Assembly (NCBI GenBank): GCA_003665935.1
Contig: QPLR01000002.1
Location: forward strand, 558,001 to 622,000
Reading direction: 5' to 3'
Length of the DNA stretch: 64,000 nucleotides
Source of the DNA: Halobellus sp. Atlit-31R
GTDB lineage: Archaea > Halobacteriota > Halobacteria > Halobacteriales > Haloferacaceae
A program made the translations under genes and the position numbers. Positions 34,696 through 42,670 of this stretch are shown here, piece by piece. Under the pieces are notes generated by a model, which worked only from the letters and a program-made list of their open reading frames with translations, ran no database searches and was not told the origin of the DNA. Within the stretch, counting starts at the first letter, position 1. The number at the start of each line of letters is the position of its first letter.

Positions 34696-35451
34696 ATGAG
34701 TGTCGACGTATCTACTACGATTCGGGGGATGGCGAACCGCGCGAACCCCGCGTTCGGGGTGGGAGCCGTCGTCGTGCCGCTGGCAGTCTTCGTCGCGGCG
34801 GTCCTGTTCGGTACCGTACAGCAACTGACCTACGTCCACGTGATGGCGGGGGTGCTGTGGACGGGGATCGACCTCTTTATGTCGCTGATTCTCGGCCCGG
34901 TCCTGGGCAGTCTCGACATCGACACGCGCGCGGCGGTGTTTCAGCGCTTCACGCCGAAGATGACGTTTCTGATGCCGACGCTCGCTCTCACCACCGTCCT
35001 CGGCGGGATGATCCTGGCAGGTCGGATGGGTCTGCTGCCCGGTCTCGCGGCGTGGGGCGGCGTGTTCTCCATCCTCGCGGTGGGGCCGGCGCTTCTGGCC
35101 ATCGGCTACCAGTTCGACGCGTTCGCGGACTGGCGCTGGCTCGCGCTCTTCGCCACCCTCGTCGGCGGGGGTGCCGTCTCGCTCGTCGCGAACCTCGGCG
35201 CGCTCGCGATGCCCGGCGTCTCGATTCTCGCCGCACTCGTCATCGTCGGCGGGCTCACGATCATCGGCTTCGGCGTGATCCTACCCGGCGAGGCCCGGAT
35301 GTATCTCGAGATGACGTCGGCGGATCCCGACGCCGATCTCATCGGTTCGATCGGGCTACGGAACGCGAAACTCGCCGGGGTTCAGGGCGTCCTGCAGCTC
35401 AGTGTCGTCGCCGTGATGGTGTACATCCGCTGGGGTAGCTTCGGCCTCTAG
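34696..35451 (+). CDS. Integral membrane protein, CopD/DUF2269-like
   Basis: The protein is 251 residues with about seven hydrophobic helices. The block YVHVMAGVLWTGIDLFMSL resembles the His-containing first helices of CopD/DUF2269 membrane proteins, some of which handle copper or haem. This is a tentative fold match by eye. TATA AAAATATATTG (about 34660-34670) lies 25-35 nt before the ATG. It converges on the spermidine-synthase-like gene with a 12-bp gap. Confidence 0.6.
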   Translation: MSVDVSTTIRGMANRANPAFGVGAVVVPLAVFVAAVLFGTVQQLTYVHVMAGVLWTGIDLFMSLILGPVLGSLDIDTRAAVFQRFTPKMTFLMPTLALTTVLGGMILAGRMGLLPGLAAWGGVFSILAVGPALLAIGYQFDAFADWRWLALFATLVGGGAVSLVANLGALAMPGVSILAALVIVGGLTIIGFGVILPGEARMYLEMTSADPDADLIGSIGLRNAKLAGVQGVLQLSVVAVMVYIRWGSFGL

Positions 35452-35463
35452 CTCGTCGGTCGG

Positions 35464-37044
35464 CTATGGTCGCCGGAGACTCGACACCGATGCGCTCCCG
35501 TTCTCGGAGGCGTTCGCACGCACGCGGACGTACCGCTGACCGACCATCCCGTCGAGGAGGCTGTCGACTGGCGCGCGGTCGTCTCTGAGCACCGGCACGT
35601 CGCCAGTCGGCTCGTCTCGCCGGTACGAGGCGAGTTCGGCGGAGAGATCGACGCCGACGTCCCGCCGCTCGTTGCGTGCCTGAAACTCCTCGCGGGTGAC
35701 GAGCGACGGCGACTTCGTCGCCATCACTTCGATGTTCTGTACGACTGGTCCGCCGGCGGTCGGGAAACTGTAGACCCGCGGGAACACCTGCTCCATCGTC
35801 TTGTACTCCGCGCGGTAGAACTCCGAGGCGGGGCCGCTCGGAGCGGAGATGACGTTCGCGAAGAGGACTCCGTCGTCGTCGAGGCGGTCGGCGGCGAGGC
35901 GCATAAACTCGACCGTCGTCAGCTGAAACGGCACCGAGTCCTTCCGGTAGGCGTCGAGGACGATGACGTCGTAGGTGTGGTTCGTCGCTTCGAGGAACTG
36001 TCGGCCGCCGCCGGTGTGGACGTTCAGGCGCGGCGAGTCGGGCACGCCGAAGTAGCGGTCGGCGGCGCCGACGACGGCCGGGTCGAGTTCGACGACGTCG
36101 ATCGTGACGTCCGGATACTTCTCGTGGAAGATCCGCGGGCCGGTGAAGCCGCCGCCGCCGACGAACAGCACGCGGTCGACGTCGTCGGTGAGCAAGAGCG
36201 GCGCGTGGAAGTATCGCGTGTAGTCGAAGACGTGGCGCGTCGGGTCGTCGCGGTCCATCGCGCTGTGCGGTTGGCCGTCCAGATACAGCGTTCGCGTGTC
36301 GCCGCGGTCGACGACGCGGAGTTCCTGGTAGGCGGTCTGGGTGCTGTAGACGGGGTCCCCGGCGACACTCGGGCCGACCCCGCCGACGGCCGTCGCCGCG
36401 ACGAGCGCGAGCGCGACGACGCCGACGCGGAGCCCCGACCCCCCGGTGAGATCGGGCGCGGCGACGACGACCGCAGCGACGACCGCGGAGAGACCGAGCA
36501 CGAGGCCGATCTGCGGGACCGACAGCGTCGGAACCAGGAGATACGTCGTCGCGAACGCGCCGACGATGCTGCCGACGGTCCCGACGGCGTAGACGTGCCC
36601 CGCGGTCGCGCCGACGTCGCCGCCGGCCAGTTCCGCGGCGTAGGGACTCACGTACCCCAGCAGATACGTCGGCGGACCGAAGAGCAGGGTGATCGCCGGC
36701 AGCGACGCGAACTCGCTGGGCAGCGGCAGCACGCCGGTCGACTGGACAATCAGGTCGCCGACGAGGATGACGCCCGCGACGTACAGCGCCGTCACGAGGA
36801 AGACGGCGACGAGGCGGCTGTGAGAGGCGTTCGTCGCGGCCCGCCGCCCACCGCGGTGGTAGCCAAGACTGAGTGCGGCGAGGAAGACGCCGATGATGCC
36901 GCCCCAGGTGTAGATGCTGTTGCCGAACTCGGGCGCGAGGATTCGGCCGGCCAAGATCTCCAGCCCCATACTCGTCACGCCAGAGACGAAGACGGCTGTT
37001 TCGGGCCGCGTCGGCAGACGCTGCGGGAGACGCCGCGAGTCCAT
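35464..37044 (-). CDS. Membrane-fused spermidine-synthase-like protein
   Basis: The protein is 526 residues. The N-terminal 230 residues form about eight membrane helices (starting FVSGVTSMGLEILAGRILAP). A polyamine-synthase/methyltransferase fold follows: nucleotide motif VLFVGGGGFTGP, acidic VVELDPAVV, DVIVLDAY, and a C-terminal region of about 90 residues. This fused MFS/spermidine-synthase architecture is widespread and its reaction is unproven. Without a companion SAM decarboxylase nearby, a polyamine role is uncertain. Confidence 0.85.
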   Translation of the reverse strand: MDSRRLPQRLPTRPETAVFVSGVTSMGLEILAGRILAPEFGNSIYTWGGIIGVFLAALSLGYHRGGRRAATNASHSRLVAVFLVTALYVAGVILVGDLIVQSTGVLPLPSEFASLPAITLLFGPPTYLLGYVSPYAAELAGGDVGATAGHVYAVGTVGSIVGAFATTYLLVPTLSVPQIGLVLGLSAVVAAVVVAAPDLTGGSGLRVGVVALALVAATAVGGVGPSVAGDPVYSTQTAYQELRVVDRGDTRTLYLDGQPHSAMDRDDPTRHVFDYTRYFHAPLLLTDDVDRVLFVGGGGFTGPRIFHEKYPDVTIDVVELDPAVVGAADRYFGVPDSPRLNVHTGGGRQFLEATNHTYDVIVLDAYRKDSVPFQLTTVEFMRLAADRLDDDGVLFANVISAPSGPASEFYRAEYKTMEQVFPRVYSFPTAGGPVVQNIEVMATKSPSLVTREEFQARNERRDVGVDLSAELASYRRDEPTGDVPVLRDDRAPVDSLLDGMVGQRYVRVRANASENGSASVSSLRRP

Positions 37045-37203
37045 TGCTCGAACGGACGACCGCGAGCGCCTTCAACACCGTGGCCGCGTGCGTCTTCAGC
37101 GCCGTGGAGGCACCGCTCGCAGTTGCCGGGGATGCTGCCGGTTCGGGACGGAACGAGAAAGGTGGATATAGGATGCCACAGATGATACGTCCGACAGAGC
37201 CAT

Positions 37204-37638
37204 ATGTTCGACCGAATCTTGCTGCCAACGGACGGGACGCAGTCGATGGACGCGGTCGTCGAGACCGCAGCCGACATCGCCGGACGACGCGAGGCGGAAG
37301 TGTACGTGCTCTACGTCATCGACGACCGAGCGTTCCTGACCCTCCAAGACGAGATGAAAAGCGACGTGCTCGCAGAGCTGGAGGGCGAAGGCGAGGCCGC
37401 CACAGACCGCGCCGCGACGCGGCTCCGCGAGGCCGGCATCGAGGTCACGACCGCGATCCGGCAGGGCGATCCGGCCGACGAGATCCTCGCGTACGGCGAG
37501 GAGATCGACGCGGATCTCGTTACGATGGGGACCCGCCGCGGCGATTACACGAACAATCTGATGGGAAGCGTCTCTCAGAAAGTCGTCGCCCGCGCGTCGA
37601 TGCCCGTTCTGACGACGAATCTCTCGGCCGACGAGTAG
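37204..37638 (+). CDS. Universal stress protein (UspA family)
   Basis: The protein is 144 residues, a single Usp domain. It starts MFDRILLPTDGTQSMDAVVE and ends with the ATP-binding pattern GTRRGDYTNNLMGSVSQKV (G-2x-G-9x-G-S type), so it probably binds ATP. It is cytosolic. The precise stress role is unknown. A TATA-like GTGGATATAGG lies about 35-40 nt upstream. It converges on msrB (10-bp gap). Confidence 0.92.
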   Translation: MFDRILLPTDGTQSMDAVVETAADIAGRREAEVYVLYVIDDRAFLTLQDEMKSDVLAELEGEGEAATDRAATRLREAGIEVTTAIRQGDPADEILAYGEEIDADLVTMGTRRGDYTNNLMGSVSQKVVARASMPVLTTNLSADE

Positions 37639-37648
37639 GGCCGCGCGC

Positions 37649-38062
37649 TCACTCGTCGGGGTCGGGATCGAAATCGAGCGCGACGGAGTTGATGCAGTAG
37701 CGCTTCCCGGTCGGCTCCGGGCCGTCCTCGAACACGTGCCCCAAGTGGCCGCCGCAGTTGCGACACAGCACCTCTACGCGCCGCATCCCGTGTCGCGTGT
37801 CGGTCCGCGTCTCGATCGCGTCCTCGGCGGCGTCGAAGAAGGCCGGCCAGCCCGAACCGGAGTGGTACTTCGCTTCGCTGTCGAAGAGAGCGGCCCCACA
37901 GCCGGCGCACCGGTACGTCCCGTCGTCGTCGCGGTCGAGGTAGTCCCCGCTGAACTTCCGTTCGGTGCCCCGCTCGCGCAGGATCTCGTACTCCTCGTCG
38001 GTGAGGCGGTCGCGCCACTCGGCGTCGGAGGTCGGCAGATCGTCGGCTGCGTCGTGTGCCAT
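37649..38062 (-). CDS. msrB: Peptide-methionine (R)-S-oxide reductase
   Basis: MsrB repairs oxidised methionine R-sulfoxide in proteins. The protein is 137 residues. Zinc ligands are CAGCG and CRNCGG. The substrate block is YHSGSGWPAFF, and catalytic Cys lies in GKRYCINSVALDF. ATG 38062 gives the expected N-terminus; the longer in-frame reading to 38200 is Arg-rich and rejected. There is no MsrA in the window. Confidence 0.95.
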   Translation of the reverse strand: MAHDAADDLPTSDAEWRDRLTDEEYEILRERGTERKFSGDYLDRDDDGTYRCAGCGAALFDSEAKYHSGSGWPAFFDAAEDAIETRTDTRHGMRRVEVLCRNCGGHLGHVFEDGPEPTGKRYCINSVALDFDPDPDE

Positions 38063-38132
38063 ATCACCGGTTGGGACCGAACGGGCAAGAACTTCGCCCC
38101 GGTCTCGCGCCAGCGATCGCACCCGACGTGCG

Positions 38133-38549
38133 TCACTCCTCGTCGCGTCTGAGCAGCGAGGGGAACCGGAGCCGATCCAGATCGCCCGCGTCGAAGCCAT
38201 CGAGCAGCGGCGGGCGATCGATCGCGTCCGGGGCCGCCGTCGATCGGTCTTCGACCGTCAGCGACTCCGGGGGCGGTGAGGGTGACTCCGGATCTTCGAC
38301 GAGCGCTTCCCAGGCGTCCTCGTCGCTCTCGTGGTGCGGGCGAACGTCTTGGACCTGCCGTTTGCCCTCCTCGAACGCCAGATCGAGGACGCTGCGCTCG
38401 TAGGCGGTCGAGGCCAGCGCCCGGATCCGGTCGCGTTCGTCCGTGTCGCGGTAGCCGAGTTCCGCGGCGATGCCGAGCGCGTACATCCGCCGGATGGCTC
38501 CCTCCCCCGAGAGCGACTCCCAGTCGGTGTCGAAGGCGCGTTCGTACAT
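38133..38549 (-). CDS. Unknown acidic protein coupled to KaiC-like ATPase
   Basis: The protein is 138 residues and strongly acidic. The N-terminal half is predicted helical (IRRMYALGIAAELGYRDTDE, then RIRALASTAYERSVLDLAFE). A Pro/Glu-rich low-complexity linker and a short conserved-looking end (LDGFDAGDLDRLRFPSLLRR) follow. No family is recognised. It starts 1 nt after the stop of the KaiC-like gene, so translation is coupled and the two proteins probably work together. Confidence 0.7.
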   Translation of the reverse strand: MYERAFDTDWESLSGEGAIRRMYALGIAAELGYRDTDERDRIRALASTAYERSVLDLAFEEGKRQVQDVRPHHESDEDAWEALVEDPESPSPPPESLTVEDRSTAAPDAIDRPPLLDGFDAGDLDRLRFPSLLRRDEE

Positions 38550-38550
38550 C

Positions 38551-39255
38551 TCAGAAGTCCACGCGTTCTGTCGGGTCGACGACGATCCCCTCGTCTTCGA
38601 ACTGCAACGACCGGATGTCGCAGTCGATGTCCGTGCCGCGCATCTTCACCACCTGTATGCCGCGGGTCATTCCCGTCGCTTCGAGATAGTTGTGGAAGAA
38701 GATGACGCCGTGGGCGAGATAATGCTCGTCGGAGTACGCGCTCGGGTCGGTCATCTCCGAGATGAGCAGCGTCGTCGCTTCACAGCCTTTCAGCGCCGTC
38801 AGGAACCGCGTCATCTCCTCGTCGCCGTCGGCGAAGAACAGCTCCAGGAGCATCGTCGAGTCGATGACCAGCCGGTCGATCTCTCGGGAGTTGACGAACG
38901 CGACGATCTTGTCCGTCAGGCTCTGGACGCTCGAGGGATTGCCGCTCTGGGAGAACTGGTTCAGCAGGCGCTTGCCCTGCTGACTCGCCAGATTGACGTA
39001 CCTGAACTGCTCGGACCCCGCGAGCGTCTCGAAGCCGAAGTCGAAGCTCGACATGTCCTCGACGAGTTCCTCGCGGGACTCGTGCATCGTGATGTACAGA
39101 CAGTTCTCCCCGTTTCTCAGTCCCTCGGCCACGAACTGGGCGGTGAAGGTCGTCTTCCCGCTCCCCGGAGGACCGGAGAGGACGTACAGCCGGCCCGGGA
39201 GGAACCCGCCCTGAATCAGGTGGTCGAAGCCGCTGACCCCGCTCGGAATCCGCAT
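38551..39255 (-). CDS. KaiC/RAD55-type RecA-superfamily ATPase
   Basis: The protein is 234 residues, one RecA-like domain. Walker A is SGPPGSGKTT (residues 27-36), Walker B is RLVIDST, and the N-terminus is MRIPSGVSGFDHLIQGGFLP as in KaiC/RAD55 proteins. Such archaeal ATPases are implicated in signalling and in DNA or motility functions, but are mostly uncharacterised. It forms a two-gene unit with the unknown protein 1 nt downstream. It is divergent from the FAD enzyme across 165 bp. Confidence 0.88.
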   Translation of the reverse strand: MRIPSGVSGFDHLIQGGFLPGRLYVLSGPPGSGKTTFTAQFVAEGLRNGENCLYITMHESREELVEDMSSFDFGFETLAGSEQFRYVNLASQQGKRLLNQFSQSGNPSSVQSLTDKIVAFVNSREIDRLVIDSTMLLELFFADGDEEMTRFLTALKGCEATTLLISEMTDPSAYSDEHYLAHGVIFFHNYLEATGMTRGIQVVKMRGTDIDCDIRSLQFEDEGIVVDPTERVDF

Positions 39256-39420
39256 ATGTGGGCGTCTATTGACTCCCTCATAACGGTTCCGGGGAGATTT
39301 TCAGCGCTCGAAACGCCGTCAGCGTCCTCGGCCCGAATGGCACGGCGTCGTCACCAACCCGACCGACACGGCGTCGCTCCCGGCCCGAACGGTAAAGCCC
39401 GTTCCCGTTCTGCCTCCACT

Positions 39421-40563
39421 GTGACTACTCGAGTGGACTCTGCGGACGAGCCGTCTCTGCGAGTCGGTATCGTCGGCGCGGGCGCAGCGGGCGCCGGCGC
39501 GGCGTACGCCCTCCGCGACGTCGACGCCGAAGTAACGATCGTCGAGAAGAGCGGCGGCGTCTGCGGCCGCGCGGCGACCCGCCGAAAGAACGGCTGCCGC
39601 TACGACCACGGCGCAAACTACGTTACGGAGGCGGACGAGCGCACGGCGTCGCTGCTGCCGGAGCTGGGCACGGACGGCCTCGTCGAGATCGACGAACCGG
39701 TCTGGACGTTCGACGAGACCGGCGAGATCGGCGAGGGCGATCGGGAGTCGACGAAGTGGACGTGGACCGAGGGGATCACCCAACTGTCGAAGCGACTGCT
39801 CGCCGCGACCGACGCGACCGTCCACCGGCGAACCCGGGTCGCCGAGATCACCCACAGCAGGAGCGGCAGCGGAGACGCCGATAGCGACGCCGGCGGAGAC
39901 GCCGATAGTGACGCCGGCGGAGGTGCCGACAGCGACGCGAACGACACTTGGACGCTGACCGACACTGACGGCGAGCAGTACGGGCCGTTCGACGTGCTCC
40001 TGCTGACCCCGCCGGCCCCGCAGACCGCCGACCTGCTGCGTGCGACCGCTTGGGAGGACGACCGACTCGGATCGCTGGTCGACGCCGTCGAGGCAGTCGA
40101 CTACCGGACGATCCGCACCATCGTGCTGCACTACCCGTTTCGCGAGGCCTACCCGTGGTACGCCCTCGTGAACACCGACAAGGAACACGCGATCGGCTGG
40201 CTGTCGCGCGAGGAGTGCAAGGCGGGCCACGTCCCCGACGGCGAGAGCCTCCTCGTCGTGCAGATGAGCCCCGAGTGGTCGACCGTAAACTACGACGACC
40301 CGCTCGAGACGGTCGCAGACGACGTCACGGACCGCGTCGCGACGCTGCTCGGCGACGACCGCTACGCCGGTCCCGACTGGATCGACGATCAGGGGTGGCG
40401 CTACGCGCTCCCGGACGGGGCCGTCGGCGGCGACGCCGCCACACTCGCCGCGGACGCCGGCCTCTACGTTGCGGGCGACTGGGTCGCCGGCGAGGGCCGC
40501 GTGCCGCGCGCGCTCTGGAACGGCTACGACGTCGGCGAGCGGATCGGGTCGGACCGCCAGTAG
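39421..40563 (+). CDS. FAD-dependent oxidoreductase, renalase/amine-oxidase-like
   Basis: The protein is 380 residues. The FAD-binding N-terminus is VGIVGAGAAGAGAAYAL with VEKSGGVCGRAATRR and YDHGANYVT, the pattern of renalase-like NAD(P)/FAD amine oxidases. The C-terminal FAD block is AGLYVAGDWVAGEGRVPRAL. GTG 39421 is the likely start, since nothing convincing lies upstream. A tandem acidic repeat interrupts the middle (see 39871-39942). Substrate and role are unknown. Confidence 0.82.
   Translation: MTTRVDSADEPSLRVGIVGAGAAGAGAAYALRDVDAEVTIVEKSGGVCGRAATRRKNGCRYDHGANYVTEADERTASLLPELGTDGLVEIDEPVWTFDETGEIGEGDRESTKWTWTEGITQLSKRLLAATDATVHRRTRVAEITHSRSGSGDADSDAGGDADSDAGGGADSDANDTWTLTDTDGEQYGPFDVLLLTPPAPQTADLLRATAWEDDRLGSLVDAVEAVDYRTIRTIVLHYPFREAYPWYALVNTDKEHAIGWLSREECKAGHVPDGESLLVVQMSPEWSTVNYDDPLETVADDVTDRVATLLGDDRYAGPDWIDDQGWRYALPDGAVGGDAATLAADAGLYVAGDWVAGEGRVPRALWNGYDVGERIGSDRQ
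39871..39942 (+). repeat. 24-bp tandem repeat inside the FAD enzyme gene
   Basis: Two near-identical 24-bp units (39871-39894, 39895-39918) and a degenerate third (39919-39942) encode GDADSDAG-type acidic repeats. The insertion lies between the first FAD region and the substrate domain and looks like a surface loop expanded by slippage. Confidence 0.8.
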
Positions 40564-40642
40564 TCGGCCCGTACAGTGCGTACAGACACCGTACCGCATA
40601 CGGGCAGATAGGCTTTACTTCGGGGGGCGTCTAGCGTCATCC

Positions 40643-41455
40643 GTGTCGCTCACCGTCAGAATAGACCCCCACGTCCACTCGGAAGCGTCCTACGACGGCA
40701 CTGATCCGGCGGAGTTGCTCTTAGAGCAGGCCGCGGAGATCGGTCTCGACGCCGTCGTCGTGACCGACCACGACGTCATCCACGAATCCGTTCGCGCGGC
40801 GGAGTTAGCGCCGATGTACGGACTCGTCGGCATCCCCGGCGTCGAGGTGTCGACGGCCGACGGGCACCTGCTCGCGCTCGGCGTCGAGGAGATGCCGCCG
40901 CGTCGCGCGTCGATGGCCGAGACGGTCGCGTGGATCCGCGAGCGCGACGGCGTCGCGATCGTCCCGCACCCGTTCCAGCGGAGTCGACACGGGATCCGCA
41001 AGCGACGGCTCCGCGGCGTCGATCCCGACGCGATCGAGGTGTTCAACTCCTGGGCGTTCACGGGGTGGAAGAACCGGCGCGCGCGGCGGTACGCGGACGC
41101 CTACGACTATCCGGGCGTCGCCGGGAGCGACGCCCACAGGGTCGGCTACGTCGGTCGCGCGTACACCGAAATGGAGATCGCGGACGTCTCTCGCGCCGAT
41201 CTGACGACTGACGTCGTGCTCGATGCGATCCGCGACGGCGCGACCCGCGTCGAGGGGCGGCGGACGCCGATGCCAACGTCGGCGCGCCACTACGCCGGCG
41301 CAGGCGTCCGGAAGAGCGGGGTCTACGCGAAGTACGGCGCGTATCGAAGCGGGTCGCTGGCGAAGTACGGAGCCTACCGGAGCGGCGCGCTCGCGAAGAC
41401 GGGCGTGATCGAGGCCGCCCGGATGCTGTATCGCGTCTCGCCGCTCTCGCGGTAG
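40643..41455 (+). CDS. PHP-domain phosphoesterase with basic repeat tail
   Basis: The protein is 270 residues. The PHP metal motifs are DPHVHSEASYDG, VVTDHDVIH, IVPHPFQ and GSDAH, giving a trinuclear metal phosphoesterase fold; the substrate is unknown. GTG 40643 is chosen because TATA-like GGCTTTACTT lies about 25 nt upstream. The last 50 residues, outside the PHP core, contain an 11-residue repeat AKYGAYRSGSL twice. They are basic, which is unusual in this acidic proteome. Confidence 0.85.
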   Translation: MSLTVRIDPHVHSEASYDGTDPAELLLEQAAEIGLDAVVVTDHDVIHESVRAAELAPMYGLVGIPGVEVSTADGHLLALGVEEMPPRRASMAETVAWIRERDGVAIVPHPFQRSRHGIRKRRLRGVDPDAIEVFNSWAFTGWKNRRARRYADAYDYPGVAGSDAHRVGYVGRAYTEMEIADVSRADLTTDVVLDAIRDGATRVEGRRTPMPTSARHYAGAGVRKSGVYAKYGAYRSGSLAKYGAYRSGALAKTGVIEAARMLYRVSPLSR

Positions 41456-41473
41456 GCCGCACGGACGGTACTG

Positions 41474-42544
41474 TTACTCGGCGTCGACGTCGACGCCGGC
41501 ATCAGCGTCGGCGCTCACGAGTTCGTCGTACTGCGCACCGGTCTGTTTCAGCGTCTCCGTCGAGTAGAGCCGCTCGTGTTCGAACGGGAGATGCTCGCTC
41601 GCGAGCTCGTCGATCTTCTCGTCGACGACGTCGGCCTCGCGCCCGTGGATCATCGTGAAGAGGTTGTACGACCACTCTTGCTCCGGGCGTCGCGGCCGGT
41701 GATAGCACAGCGTGACGTACGGGAGCGTCCCGACGGCCTCGCCGCGCGTGTCGAGTTCCTCGTCGGGGACGTCCCAGACGACCATACAGTTCGCGTCGAA
41801 GCCCGTGACGACGTGGTTGACCACGCAGCCGACGCGCTTGACGCAGCCGTCGTCCAACAGCCTGTCGACGGCGTCGACGACCGCGTCGACGTCGGCGCCG
41901 ATCGCGTCGGCGACGTCTCGGTACGGCGTCGCCGACAGCGGGAACCCGTCCTGGATCTCGACCAGTAGCTTCGCTTCGAGCTCCGAGAGCCCGCCGACGG
42001 CGTCCTCCGAGATCCGCGTCGCCGAGGCGTCCGTCGACGCCATACTCTCGCGAGCGAAGGCGTCGTCGTTGACCACCGGGAACTCCAGGTCGATGTAGTA
42101 GTCGGTGAGCATCGGGAGATTCAGAACCTCACAACCCGTCCGCTCTTCGATCTCCTCGAGGATCGCGTCGCGCTTCTCGCGGGAGGCCGCGGTGACGACG
42201 AACCACATATTCCACTCGTGATCGCGGCGGTAGTTGTGGTTCACCTGTCGGTAGCCGTTGATCACCTCGGCGACCTCGTCGAAGCGCTCCTCGGGTGCCG
42301 CGACGGCCGCGAGCGTCGAGCTGCCGATGACGGGCGGGTTCAGAACGGCCCCGAACCGCCGGAAGATGCCTCGCTCGCGGAGCGACCGTACCCGGTCTAA
42401 GGCCTCGGACTCGTCGATGCCGAGCTCCTCGCCGACGACGCGGAACGGGCGCTCGACGACGGGAAACCCGCTCTGGTACTCGTCGACGAGCGCGGCGTCG
42501 ACGTCGTCGAGGTCGGCGCGCCAGTCGTCTTCCAGTGCACTCAT
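41474..42544 (-). CDS. Siroheme decarboxylase, fused AhbA-AhbB (Lrp/AsnC fold)
   Basis: The protein is 356 residues and contains two consecutive Lrp/AsnC-type halves, each with an HTH-like and a RAM-like part. The first half has QVNHNYRRDHEWNMWFVV and the second VTLCYHRPRRPEQEWSYNLF. Both are the haem-precursor-contacting blocks of AhbA/AhbB/NirD-type decarboxylases. These remove two carboxyls from siroheme on the alternative haem pathway used by archaea. Such genes are often mislabelled as AsnC transcription regulators. The start is ATG 42544. It is divergent from the TrpD-like gene across about 125 bp. Confidence 0.85.
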   Translation of the reverse strand: MSALEDDWRADLDDVDAALVDEYQSGFPVVERPFRVVGEELGIDESEALDRVRSLRERGIFRRFGAVLNPPVIGSSTLAAVAAPEERFDEVAEVINGYRQVNHNYRRDHEWNMWFVVTAASREKRDAILEEIEERTGCEVLNLPMLTDYYIDLEFPVVNDDAFARESMASTDASATRISEDAVGGLSELEAKLLVEIQDGFPLSATPYRDVADAIGADVDAVVDAVDRLLDDGCVKRVGCVVNHVVTGFDANCMVVWDVPDEELDTRGEAVGTLPYVTLCYHRPRRPEQEWSYNLFTMIHGREADVVDEKIDELASEHLPFEHERLYSTETLKQTGAQYDELVSADADAGVDVDAE

Positions 42545-42670
42545 CGACGACGCTTCGAACTGGACGAACCTACCAATTTCGGCCCGAGGCGGACGGGTCG
42601 CGTCGCGGTCACTACCGACAACCGAGAACCGAACGGTCCACTTTTGATGCTCGCATTCCAACGCGAACGT

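Noticed and set aside
38470..39420. N-terminal extension of the FAD enzyme through the KaiC-like gene
   Set aside because: The frame is open but antisense to a clear RecA-type ATPase; the conserved FAD N-terminus begins after GTG 39421.
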